NCBI GenBank assembly: GCA_027314915.1
Contig: DAHUZZ010000015.1
Location: 1 to 44,752 of the forward strand
Direction of reading: 5' to 3'
Source of the DNA: Thermoplasmata archaeon
Lineage (GTDB): Archaea > Thermoplasmatota > Thermoplasmata > Lutacidiplasmatales > UBA184
DNA: 44,752 nt
The notes under the pieces were generated by a model that made no database searches, had not been told where the DNA came from, and worked only from the letters and a program-made list of their open reading frames with translations. Below, piece by piece: positions 38,923-44,752 of this stretch (positions are counted from its first letter, which is position 1; each line of letters starts with the position of its first letter). The translations under genes were made by a program, and so were the position numbers.

Positions 38923-39576
38923 ATGGTGGCGGCCGAGACTCGCCCCGGGGAGGGGACCCGCGGGCTCATCATGGAACAGCTCGCGGTCGCGCCGCGCACC
39001 GCGAAGGATCTCGCGGAGATCTTCGATATCCAGGAGAGCGCCGCCCGGGGCCACCTCGAGCGGCTCGAGGAGCGGGGCCTCGTCCGCCCCACCTTCTCCC
39101 GGGAAGGGGTCGGCCGGCCCCGGAAGCGCTACCGGCTCACCGAGGCGGGGCAGGAGCTCTTCCCCCGGAAGTACGAGGTGCTGCTCGACTCGATCATCGA
39201 CCAGGTCGTCGCCCGCGAGGGCGAGGGGTACATCTCCGCGCTCTTCGCCGGGGCGGCCCGCCAGATCGCCCGCAAGATCGTTTCCGAGGTCCCGAAGCGG
39301 GCCGGCCGCGCCGAGCGGGCGCAGGCGCTCGCCGCCGCGCTCAACCAGCTCGGGTTCCGGGCGAGCGTCGAGATGAGCCCCGCGGGCGAGCTCACGATCG
39401 TCCGGAACAACTGCATCTTCCGCCACAGCGCCCTCTCGCACGCCTACCTGCTATGCGAGGTCTTCGATCGCCACCTGACCGAGGAGCTCCTGGGCCAGTC
39501 CGGTCTCGACGTCGACCTCAAGGACTCCATCACGCGGGGTGGGATGCATTGCACACATCTCGTGCAGCTCCGCTAG
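38923..39576 (+). CDS. sufR: SufR-like Fe-S cluster-sensing transcriptional repressor
   Basis: 217 residues. The N-terminal part (about 12-75) is a winged helix-turn-helix (TAKDLAEIFDIQESAARGHLERL, read in two parts, then a GVGRPRKRYRLTEAG wing). The C-terminal half matches the SufR cluster domain, with Cys164 in RNNCIFRH, Cys178 in AYLLCEVFD and Cys210 in GGMHCTHL. Cyanobacterial SufR uses such cysteines to hold a [4Fe-4S] cluster and represses suf when clusters are plentiful. The gene diverges from sufC across a palindrome, exactly the arrangement expected for such a regulator. Start ATG 38923 is consistent with a TATA box at about -30. A JAMM protease and an E1-like fusion follow on the same strand. 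Confidence 0.85.
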   Translation: MVAAETRPGEGTRGLIMEQLAVAPRTAKDLAEIFDIQESAARGHLERLEERGLVRPTFSREGVGRPRKRYRLTEAGQELFPRKYEVLLDSIIDQVVAREGEGYISALFAGAARQIARKIVSEVPKRAGRAERAQALAAALNQLGFRASVEMSPAGELTIVRNNCIFRHSALSHAYLLCEVFDRHLTEELLGQSGLDVDLKDSITRGGMHCTHLVQLR

Positions 39577-40097
39577 ATCGGGCGGCGGCCGGAGCCGGTC
39601 CCGAGCCCGAGGGGCGGCCCGGTGGGGCCGAACTCCTCGCCGGGGTCACCGTTCGGATCCGCCCCGGCGTGGCCCGCGAGATCGAGCGGCACGCCCGGGA
39701 GGCCTACCCCCGGGAGGCCTGCGGTCTCCTGATGGGACCCACCGACGCCTCGACGGAGCGGGCGTTCCTCCGGACCGTGGTGCGGGCGCCGAACGTGGCC
39801 CCGCCGGAATCCCACCGCTTCCAGATCGAACCGGCGTTCTTCCGCGGGGTGGTCCGGGCCTCCGCCCCCGGCGAAGGGATCGTCGGGGTCTACCACTCGC
39901 ATCCCGACGGGGCGCCCTGGCCCTCCGCGGCGGATCGCGAGGACGCCTGGCCGGGGTATGTCTACCTGATCCTGGGCGTGCGACCGGCACGGCCGTCCTC
40001 CCTGAGGGCGTTCGAGTTCGACGGCAGCACCGGCCGGTTCGGGGAGCTCTCCCTGGACACGGCGCAGGAGCGTCCGGAGGCGCGGCGCGGAGGATGA
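39549..40097 (+). CDS. JAMM/MPN+ metalloprotease
   Basis: 182 residues if translation begins at TTG 39549, which overlaps the sufR-like stop by 28 nt and has a GGTGGGA SD-like sequence just upstream. GTG 39669 is an alternative but would cut the first strand of the fold. The JAMM zinc site is complete: Glu56 in REACGLLMG, then HSHP (His116, His118), Ser126 and Asp129 in PWPSAADR. JAMM proteases cleave after ubiquitin-like Gly-Gly tails or free sulfur-carrier proteins (compare Mec+, which works with CysO in mycobacteria). The stop overlaps the next start as ATGA, so this protease and the Ubl-E1-rhodanese fusion are translationally coupled. Confidence 0.85.
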   Translation: MHTSRAAPLDRAAAGAGPEPEGRPGGAELLAGVTVRIRPGVAREIERHAREAYPREACGLLMGPTDASTERAFLRTVVRAPNVAPPESHRFQIEPAFFRGVVRASAPGEGIVGVYHSHPDGAPWPSAADREDAWPGYVYLILGVRPARPSSLRAFEFDGSTGRFGELSLDTAQERPEARRGG

Positions 40098-41548
40098 GCG
40101 AGGTCTCCGTCCGGCTGCCCACGCCGCTCCGCCCCCTCGCCGGAGGGCAGGCGGTGATCCGGGCCGAGGGCGGGACCGTCGGCGAGGTGATCGTGGGGAT
40201 CGCGCTCGCCTTCCCGGCGCTCTCCGCGCAGCTCCTGACGCACGACCAGCGGCTCCGGTCCCACGTGGCGCTCTACCTCAACGACGAGGACGTCCGGTAC
40301 CTCGCGCGCGAGGCGACCCCCGTGAAGGACGGCGACGTGGTGGAGATCGTCCCCTCGCTCGCCGGCGGGTCATCGGAACCGGAGCAGGGCCGGGGAACGA
40401 TCCGCGCGGACTCGGTGATGAGCCGGGAGGAGATGCGGCGGTACAGCCGGCACCTGCTCCTCCCCGAGGTGGGGGTCGCGGGCCAGGCCCGGCTGCGCCG
40501 CTCGAAGGTCCTCCTCGTCGGCGCGGGGGGCCTGGGCTCGCCGGCAGCGCTCTACCTGGCCGCGGCCGGCGTCGGGGAGATCGGGCTCGTGGACTTCGAC
40601 GTCGTGGACGCCTCCAACCTCCAGCGGCAGGTCCTGTACGGGACCCGGGACGTGGGACGGCCCAAGCTCGAGGCGGCGAAGGACCGGCTCGAGGACCTCA
40701 ACCCCGACGTCCGGGTCCGTACCTACCCCGAGAAGCTCGAGAGCGGGAACGCGCTCGAGATCCTCCGGCCCTACGACGTGGTCGTCGACGGCACCGACAA
40801 CTTCCCGACGCGGTACCTGGTCAACGACGCGGCCTTCTTCCTCGGGAAGCCGAACGTCTACGGATCGGTCTACCGGTTCGAGGGCCAGGTCTCGGTCTTC
40901 GACGCCCGCCGCGGCCCCTGCTACCGGTGCCTGTACCCCGAGCCGCCGCCCCCCGGCCTCGTCCCCTCGTGCGCCGAGGGCGGCGTCCTCGGCGTGCTGC
41001 CCGGCGTGATCGGGCTGTTGCAGAGCATCGAGACGCTCAAGCTCCTCCTCGGCACCGGCGAGTCCCTGGTCGGCCGGCTCCTCCTCTTCGACGCGCTCGG
41101 GCTCGGCTTCCGGGAGCTGCATCTGGCGAAGAACCCGGACTGCGCGCTCTGCGGGCCCCGGGCGACCCAGACGGGCCTCATCGACTATCCGGCGTTCTGC
41201 GGCGTCGGAGCGGCGGAGGCGTCGGACCGCGTCCCCGAGATCGCCCCGGGCGAGCTCTCCCGCGCGCTCCAGGCCGCGGACCCGCCCTACCTGCTCGACG
41301 TCCGCGAGCCGGAGGAGTGGGCGATCGTCCGGATCGAGGGCGCCCACCTGATCCCGAAGGGCGAGCTTCCCCAGCGGCTCTCGGAGCTCACCAGCGCGCG
41401 CGAGGTGGTCCTCTACTGCAAGTCCGGGCTCCGTTCGAGCGAGGCCACCCGGTTCCTCCTCGACCTCGGGTTCAACAACGTACGGAACCTGCGCGGCGGC
41501 CTCGACGCCTGGGCCCGCGAGGTCGACCCGGACCTCGCCCGGTACTAG
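40094..41548 (+). CDS. MoaD/ThiS-like ubiquitin fold fused to E1-like MoeB/ThiF and rhodanese
   Basis: 484 residues in one open frame. Residues 1-92 form a MoaD/ThiS-like ubiquitin fold ending in the GG tail (91-92). A 16-residue linker follows, then an E1-like domain: SREEMRRYSRHLLLPEVG (110-127), ATP loop GAGGLG (143-148), zinc pairs Cys276/Cys279 and Cys350/Cys353, and PSCAEGG with the likely catalytic Cys293. Residues about 380-480 are a rhodanese with active Cys442 in YCKSGLRS. MoeB/MoeZ-type E1 adenylates the Gly tail and rhodanese supplies sulfur for molybdopterin, thiamine or tRNA thiolation. The internal GG must be freed by proteolysis unless an internal ATG (40418, Met109) is used for the E1. 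It follows the JAMM gene by ATGA overlap. Confidence 0.9.
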   Translation: MSEVSVRLPTPLRPLAGGQAVIRAEGGTVGEVIVGIALAFPALSAQLLTHDQRLRSHVALYLNDEDVRYLAREATPVKDGDVVEIVPSLAGGSSEPEQGRGTIRADSVMSREEMRRYSRHLLLPEVGVAGQARLRRSKVLLVGAGGLGSPAALYLAAAGVGEIGLVDFDVVDASNLQRQVLYGTRDVGRPKLEAAKDRLEDLNPDVRVRTYPEKLESGNALEILRPYDVVVDGTDNFPTRYLVNDAAFFLGKPNVYGSVYRFEGQVSVFDARRGPCYRCLYPEPPPPGLVPSCAEGGVLGVLPGVIGLLQSIETLKLLLGTGESLVGRLLLFDALGLGFRELHLAKNPDCALCGPRATQTGLIDYPAFCGVGAAEASDRVPEIAPGELSRALQAADPPYLLDVREPEEWAIVRIEGAHLIPKGELPQRLSELTSAREVVLYCKSGLRSSEATRFLLDLGFNNVRNLRGGLDAWAREVDPDLARY

Positions 41549-41557
41549 CGCGACCGC

Positions 41558-42064
41558 TCAGGCGGGATCCAGGTTCAGGACCGTCTGCCGGTTCACCGAG
41601 CGGATCCGGCGGGAGAGCTCCCGCTGGAACTCCTCCGGTGCCTTCGGGGAGATGAACGCGGGCACGCCGGAGCCGCCGATGAGCAGCCCGTCGCTCACCG
41701 TGTGGATGGTATCGAACGTCCCGACCATCGGGCTCCAGACCCGGCCGCGCCACCCCCAGGTCCCGATGAAGCCGACCGGGGCGAGGGAGCGGAGGTTAGT
41801 CCGCTGGATGCGGCTGATCTCGGCGAGCGGAATCCGCCGCGAACCGAAGAGCCGGTAGGCGTAGAGGCTGCGGTCATCGATGCGGTAGCGGGTCGTGAGG
41901 TACCGGGCGAGGTAGAGCAGTAAGACCACGTCGATGAACGGGGCCAGGTCGTCCGTGACCACCCCCGGGGTCCCGTAGACCCGGACGCCCAGCATGAGCA
42001 GGATCAGCACGCTGTAGAACCCGATCACCGCCGCGGACCACGCGCCGGAACGGACGAAGATCAC
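41558..42064 (-). CDS. Membrane protein with bacterial PH-like domain
   Basis: 168 residues from GTG 42064. Two N-terminal hydrophobic helices (about 9-27 and 37-52) are followed by RYRIDDRSLYAYRLFGSRRIPLAEISRI, the first strands of a bPH2/DUF304-type pleckstrin-like domain (shown here with its residues split by the chain), then GTFDTIHTVSDGLLIGG and a C-terminal helix. Such proteins are membrane-bound and poorly understood. It converges on the E1 fusion with 9 nt between stops. A minus-strand TATA-like ACTATTTG lies about 75 nt upstream, leaving a leader of roughly 45 nt. Confidence 0.65.
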   Translation of the reverse strand: MIFVRSGAWSAAVIGFYSVLILLMLGVRVYGTPGVVTDDLAPFIDVVLLLYLARYLTTRYRIDDRSLYAYRLFGSRRIPLAEISRIQRTNLRSLAPVGFIGTWGWRGRVWSPMVGTFDTIHTVSDGLLIGGSGVPAFISPKAPEEFQRELSRRIRSVNRQTVLNLDPA

Positions 42065-42236
42065 GACCCCGCTCCGCCGCGGTGCGCTCGAGCCGGCCGT
42101 ACGGGGTCCTCGAGGTGACGCCTAGCTCGCCGGCAAATAGTCTTTCCGCGGCGGGTCCGCCCGACCCGGTTCGGGGGTGGGCGCGCGACCGTCGCCCGAC
42201 GGGGCTATCTTTCCGGCGCGGATGCGCCCGTACCGG

Positions 42237-42473
42237 ATGAAGATCTACTCCGAGCGGCTGTTCCTCAAGTACCTGGTCTCCGACCACGGGGTCTGCTTCG
42301 GGGTCGACATGAAGGAGGCCTCCTACCTCCTCCTGGTCAGCCGGAAGGGCCTGATCCTCCAGCGCCGACCGGTCGGCGACAAGGTGGTCGAGAACCTGGA
42401 CTACGAGATCCCCCGGATCGTGGAGGCGCTCGAGCGCGAGCGGCGAGCGACCCCGGTGTCCTCCGGGCCCTGA
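42237..42473 (+). CDS. Small protein of unknown function
   Basis: 78 residues from ATG 42237, chosen because TATA-like CTATCTTTC (42203-42211) is about 30 nt upstream; ATG 42222 is an alternative. Sequence is compact: KIYSERLFLKYLVSD, a short turn, CFGVDMKEASYLLLVS, and a Lys/Arg-rich strand followed by a helix of PRIVEALERERR. One Cys only, no known motif. It converges on a glycosyltransferase 5 nt beyond its stop. Function unknown. Confidence 0.55.
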   Translation: MKIYSERLFLKYLVSDHGVCFGVDMKEASYLLLVSRKGLILQRRPVGDKVVENLDYEIPRIVEALERERRATPVSSGP

Positions 42474-42478
42474 TCGCC

Positions 42479-43285
42479 TCAGGCCGCTCCGGGACGCAGC
42501 GTCCTCCGGTCCCGGTACTGCCAGCGGCGCGGGGCGAGGAACCCCCGGAGGAGCTTCAGATAGAACACCGGGGTGTAGAGGAGGTTCCTCGGCCGCCGGC
42601 TGTTCATGTGGATGAGGAGGGTCACCGCGAGCGCGTAGGTGAGCTCGTAGGGGCTGAACCCGGCCGCGATCCGCATCTGGGCCCCCTGCCACTCGGGCCA
42701 GTGGCGGCCCCGGTAGACGGAGCGGTGCTCCATCGCCTCCGGCACGTACCGGACGCGGAGGCCGGAGGAGCGGATCGCCCGCCGGAAGTAGTAGGTCTCG
42801 AAGCCCTGGGCCCCGTCGGGGACGGGGATCGAGGCCGCCCACTCCCGTCGAAGGAGGGTGAGCCCGAAGGGCAGGCCGTAGCGGAACGGATGGCCCCGCG
42901 GCGTTCCGACGACCGCGCCAGTGCCCGGCCGCGTGAGCTCTTCCACGGCCCGGGCGTAGAAGTCCGGCCGCCGCAGGATGACGTCGCTGTCGACGACCAG
43001 CACGTAGGGGGTCTCGGCGAGCGCGAACGCCCGGCTCCGGGCGTAGCCGAGCCCCACCTCCTCCTCGTAAAGCTCGGCCCCGAACCCCCGCGCGATCTCC
43101 GCGGTCGCGTCCGTGCTGTGGCGGTCCACGACGATGAGCCGGTGGACCGGTACGAAGGACCGCACCGCCTCGAGACACTCCCGAAGGTCCCGCGCGCTGT
43201 TGAAGGTGGCCATCAGCACGTCGACCGGAGGGAGCCCGGGGACCCCCTCGTGCGGCCCCCCCCCGAGCGGCCGCGGGATCGTCAT
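42479..43285 (-). CDS. Family 2 glycosyltransferase
   Basis: 268-residue GT2 enzyme. The GT-A fold is shown by VDVLMATFNSARDLRECLEAV (shown in the first strand and helix, 21-41), LIVVDRHSTDAT (50-61), GYARSRAFALAETPY and the divalent-cation DxD-type VVDSDVIL (97-104). A C-terminal hydrophobic helix (about 213-227) may hold it to the membrane. Likely role is sugar transfer to a surface glycan or lipid. ATG 43285 is 28 nt from the palindromic TATA at 43310-43317, which also serves the opposite gene. Confidence 0.8.
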   Translation of the reverse strand: MTIPRPLGGGPHEGVPGLPPVDVLMATFNSARDLRECLEAVRSFVPVHRLIVVDRHSTDATAEIARGFGAELYEEEVGLGYARSRAFALAETPYVLVVDSDVILRRPDFYARAVEELTRPGTGAVVGTPRGHPFRYGLPFGLTLLRREWAASIPVPDGAQGFETYYFRRAIRSSGLRVRYVPEAMEHRSVYRGRHWPEWQGAQMRIAAGFSPYELTYALAVTLLIHMNSRRPRNLLYTPVFYLKLLRGFLAPRRWQYRDRRTLRPGAA

Positions 43286-43309
43286 GCCGTGGACGGAAAA
43301 CCGGGGGGC

Positions 43310-43317
43310 GATATATC
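43310..43317. promoter_or_regulatory. Single symmetric TATA box shared by divergent genes
   Basis: GATATATC is its own complement. Its centre lies 28 nt from the minus-strand glycosyltransferase ATG (43285) and 36 nt from the plus-strand GTG (43350). With only 64 bp between the starts, both genes may be transcribed from this one box. Confidence 0.55.
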
Positions 43318-43349
43318 GAGCCCGCGTACTACCCGCCCCGGTACGGAAC

Positions 43350-44540
43350 GTGCTCGCCGGCCGGACGGAACCCGATTCGCTCCTCCTGCATGTCCCCGCC
43401 GGGTCGGTCCCCCTGGGATACGTCCGGGAGGGGGAGGCGATCTACCTCATCGCGCGGAACCGGTCGGCCGCGTGGCCGGTGGCCACGCTCCGGAGCGGGA
43501 CGGCGGAGATGACGCTGCCCACCGGGCGGCTCCGGGGCGCGGCGCGCCTCGTGACCGACCCCGCGCAGCAGGTGCGGATCCTCGACCTCTTCCGGGTCCG
43601 GTACGGACCGGAGAAGTTCGCGCGGTGGTACGATCATCCGGCGCGCATCCTCGAGATCCGGCTCGCCCCCAACGGGGTCGGGGCGGGCCCGCCCTCCGTC
43701 TACGCCGACTGGCTCGAGGCGGAGTTCGACAACGTGGCCGACGACTACGACCGGCACATCACCGGCAACCGGATCAATCGCCTGCTCCGGGACCGCTCGC
43801 TCGCCCGACTGAGGTCGACCTTCGCCGGCGCGCCGCACCTCCTCGAGATCGGCTGCGGGAGCGGCATGGAGACCCTCCCGCTGCTCCGCGAGGGGCACGA
43901 GATGCTCTGCGTGGACATCTCGCGCCGGATGCTCGAGGTCGTCCGTACGAAGGCGGCCCGGGAAGGGATCTCCGAGCGGCTCCGCACCGTGCAGCTCCGG
44001 GCGTCGGAGCTCGCGCGGCTCGTGCGGGAGCTCGGGCCCGGGTCGTTCGACGGGAGCTACTCCACCTACGGCGCGCTCAACTGCGAGGAGGACCTCCGCC
44101 CGCTTCCCCCGGCGCTGCACGCCCTGCTGCGCGCCGACGGCCGCTTCCTGGCGGGCGTGTACAACCGATGGTGCCTCTTCGAGACGCTGGGCTACACGCT
44201 CGCGGCCCAGCCCGCGCGCGCCTTCGGACGGCGCGAGCGTCCGGTGCCCGTGGGAGGCTCCCGCTTCTGCGTCGACATCTACGCCTACTCGCCCACCGAG
44301 TTCCGCCGCACCTTCGATCCGTGGTTCCGCGAGGAGGGGTACGTCGGGGTGCCGGTCCTGCTGCCCCCCTCGGACCTGGTCGGGTACGCCGAGAAGTTCT
44401 CGAGCCACTTCGATCGCCTGGACGCGTGGGACCGCGGCCTCGGTCGACACTGGCCGTTCCGGGCGCTCGGCGACCACTTCCTCATGACGCTCGTCCGCCG
44501 CGAGCGTCCGGCCCTCGGGCGACGGGTCCCGGCGGCGTAA
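43350..44540 (+). CDS. Split-barrel domain fused to SAM-dependent methyltransferase
   Basis: 396 residues from GTG 43350. The N-terminal 105 residues (PAGSVPLGYVREGEAIYLIARN, seen across 16-37, then AEMTLPTGRLRGAARLV) look like a flavin/F420-binding split-barrel of the pyridoxamine-oxidase/nitroreductase-like type. From about 120, YDRHITGNRI and LLEIGCGSGMETL (motif I, Glu166-Gly172) with VDIS (Asp189) show a class I SAM methyltransferase, continuing through FDGSYSTYGALNC to PFRALGDHFLMTL. The pairing is unusual. It shares a palindromic TATA with the divergent glycosyltransferase, so lipid, glycan or cofactor modification is possible. Alternative start ATG 43283 would read through the promoter and is rejected. 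Methyltransferase identity is firm; the first domain less so. Confidence 0.72.
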   Translation: MLAGRTEPDSLLLHVPAGSVPLGYVREGEAIYLIARNRSAAWPVATLRSGTAEMTLPTGRLRGAARLVTDPAQQVRILDLFRVRYGPEKFARWYDHPARILEIRLAPNGVGAGPPSVYADWLEAEFDNVADDYDRHITGNRINRLLRDRSLARLRSTFAGAPHLLEIGCGSGMETLPLLREGHEMLCVDISRRMLEVVRTKAAREGISERLRTVQLRASELARLVRELGPGSFDGSYSTYGALNCEEDLRPLPPALHALLRADGRFLAGVYNRWCLFETLGYTLAAQPARAFGRRERPVPVGGSRFCVDIYAYSPTEFRRTFDPWFREEGYVGVPVLLPPSDLVGYAEKFSSHFDRLDAWDRGLGRHWPFRALGDHFLMTLVRRERPALGRRVPAA

Positions 44541-44628
44541 CGCGTGGGGTCGGGCCGCCAGGCCCCCGCCCCCGCTCCGGCCCCCCGGCGGTGCTCGACC
44601 CAACGGATCTTGCTGGGCGCGCGGCCCG

Positions 44629-44752
44629 TCAGCCCTGAGGGGCGCCGCAGGAGGGGCAGTGGGTCGTCCCGGCGGGCACCAGGTTGCCGCAGTAGACGCA
44701 CGGGGAGGTAGCGGGGGTGACCCCGGGCCGGCCCGGCCAGGCGGCCCGGAGT
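44629..44752 (-). CDS. C-terminal zinc-ribbon of a protein running off the right edge, partial
   Basis: Minus-strand frame open at the right edge and ending at TGA 44629-44631, about 40 residues. It ends in PCVYCGNLVPAG followed by CPSCGAPQG, two CxxC knuckles of a zinc-ribbon tail. Upstream sequence is Pro/Gly-rich. Such tails occur on many archaeal membrane and regulatory proteins. The main domain lies outside the window. Confidence 0.65.
   Translation of the reverse strand, partial: LRAAWPGRPGVTPATSPCVYCGNLVPAGTTHCPSCGAPQG

Noticed and set aside
40418-41548. Separate E1-rhodanese gene starting at internal ATG
   Set aside because: No stop codon separates it from the ubiquitin-fold region and no SD is seen before Met109, so one fused gene is the simpler reading; kept as a possible internal start.
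1-44752. CRISPR arrays, insertion sequences or phage genes
   Set aside because: No regularly spaced repeats, transposase or integrase motif, or phage structural gene was seen on either strand; the intein is the only mobile element.

Overview
The window looks like a chromosomal segment of a GC-rich archaeon, most likely a Thermoplasmatota (Thermoplasmata-type) lineage; this assignment is inference. Archaeal signs are TATA-like boxes centred about 25-30 nt upstream of many start codons (leaderless-style promoters), a short 233-residue triosephosphate isomerase, an Mre11-Rad50 pair, a ComA-type phosphosulfolactate synthase, a Suf system with an intein in SufB, and Kelch/PKD cell-surface proteins with one C-terminal membrane anchor. 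Base composition is very GC-rich (about 70 % by eye), so most long open frames opposite the genes are shadows. No rRNA, tRNA, CRISPR array, IS element or phage gene was recognised.

Layout. 1-7.8 kb: an amino-acid/amine catabolism block with a partial saccharopine-dehydrogenase-like gene, three class III (PLP) aminotransferases and two aldehyde dehydrogenases on alternating strands. 8.0-12.3 kb: a glycosyltransferase and two secreted, membrane-anchored surface proteins. 12.5-17.6 kb: a ComA enzyme fused to a winged helix-turn-helix, triosephosphate isomerase, small unknown genes, a Rieske protein, a gap with a possible box C/D RNA, and threonyl-tRNA synthetase. 17.6-20.6 kb: a one-finger C2H2 protein, a K+-independent H+-pyrophosphatase and an acidic unknown. 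20.7-26.4 kb: an unknown Pro/Ala-rich protein followed by Mre11 and Rad50, an aldo/keto reductase converging on Rad50, and a 30-residue zinc-finger protein. 26.5-28.6 kb: an overlapping operon of a SufU/IscU scaffold, a 2[4Fe-4S] ferredoxin and a cobalamin-binding radical SAM enzyme. 29.0-30.5 kb: a GltD-like flavoprotein.

30.7-41.5 kb is an iron-sulfur and sulfur-transfer region. SufD is on the plus strand. SufC-SufS and SufB, the last with a full intein, are on the minus strand. A SufR-like Cys-containing repressor diverges from sufC across a palindrome. Behind the repressor lie a JAMM (MPN+) protease and a single protein joining a MoaD/ThiS-like ubiquitin fold, an E1-like MoeB/ThiF domain and a rhodanese. 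An AlkA-type glycosylase and a surface protein separate sufD from sufB. 41.6-44.7 kb holds a PH-domain membrane protein, a small unknown, a glycosyltransferase and a split-barrel/methyltransferase fusion that share one palindromic TATA box, and the end of a zinc-ribbon protein.

How the genes fit together. SufS releases sulfur from cysteine, SufBCD and the SufU-like scaffold build clusters, and the SufR-like protein probably senses cluster supply. Many neighbours consume Fe-S clusters (ferredoxin, radical SAM, GltD-like protein, Rieske). The JAMM plus Ubl-E1-rhodanese pair probably handles persulfide/thiocarboxylate sulfur. It is the most unusual arrangement here, because the ubiquitin-like Gly-Gly is internal and would need a protease, and a JAMM protease is encoded immediately upstream with overlapping stop and start codons.
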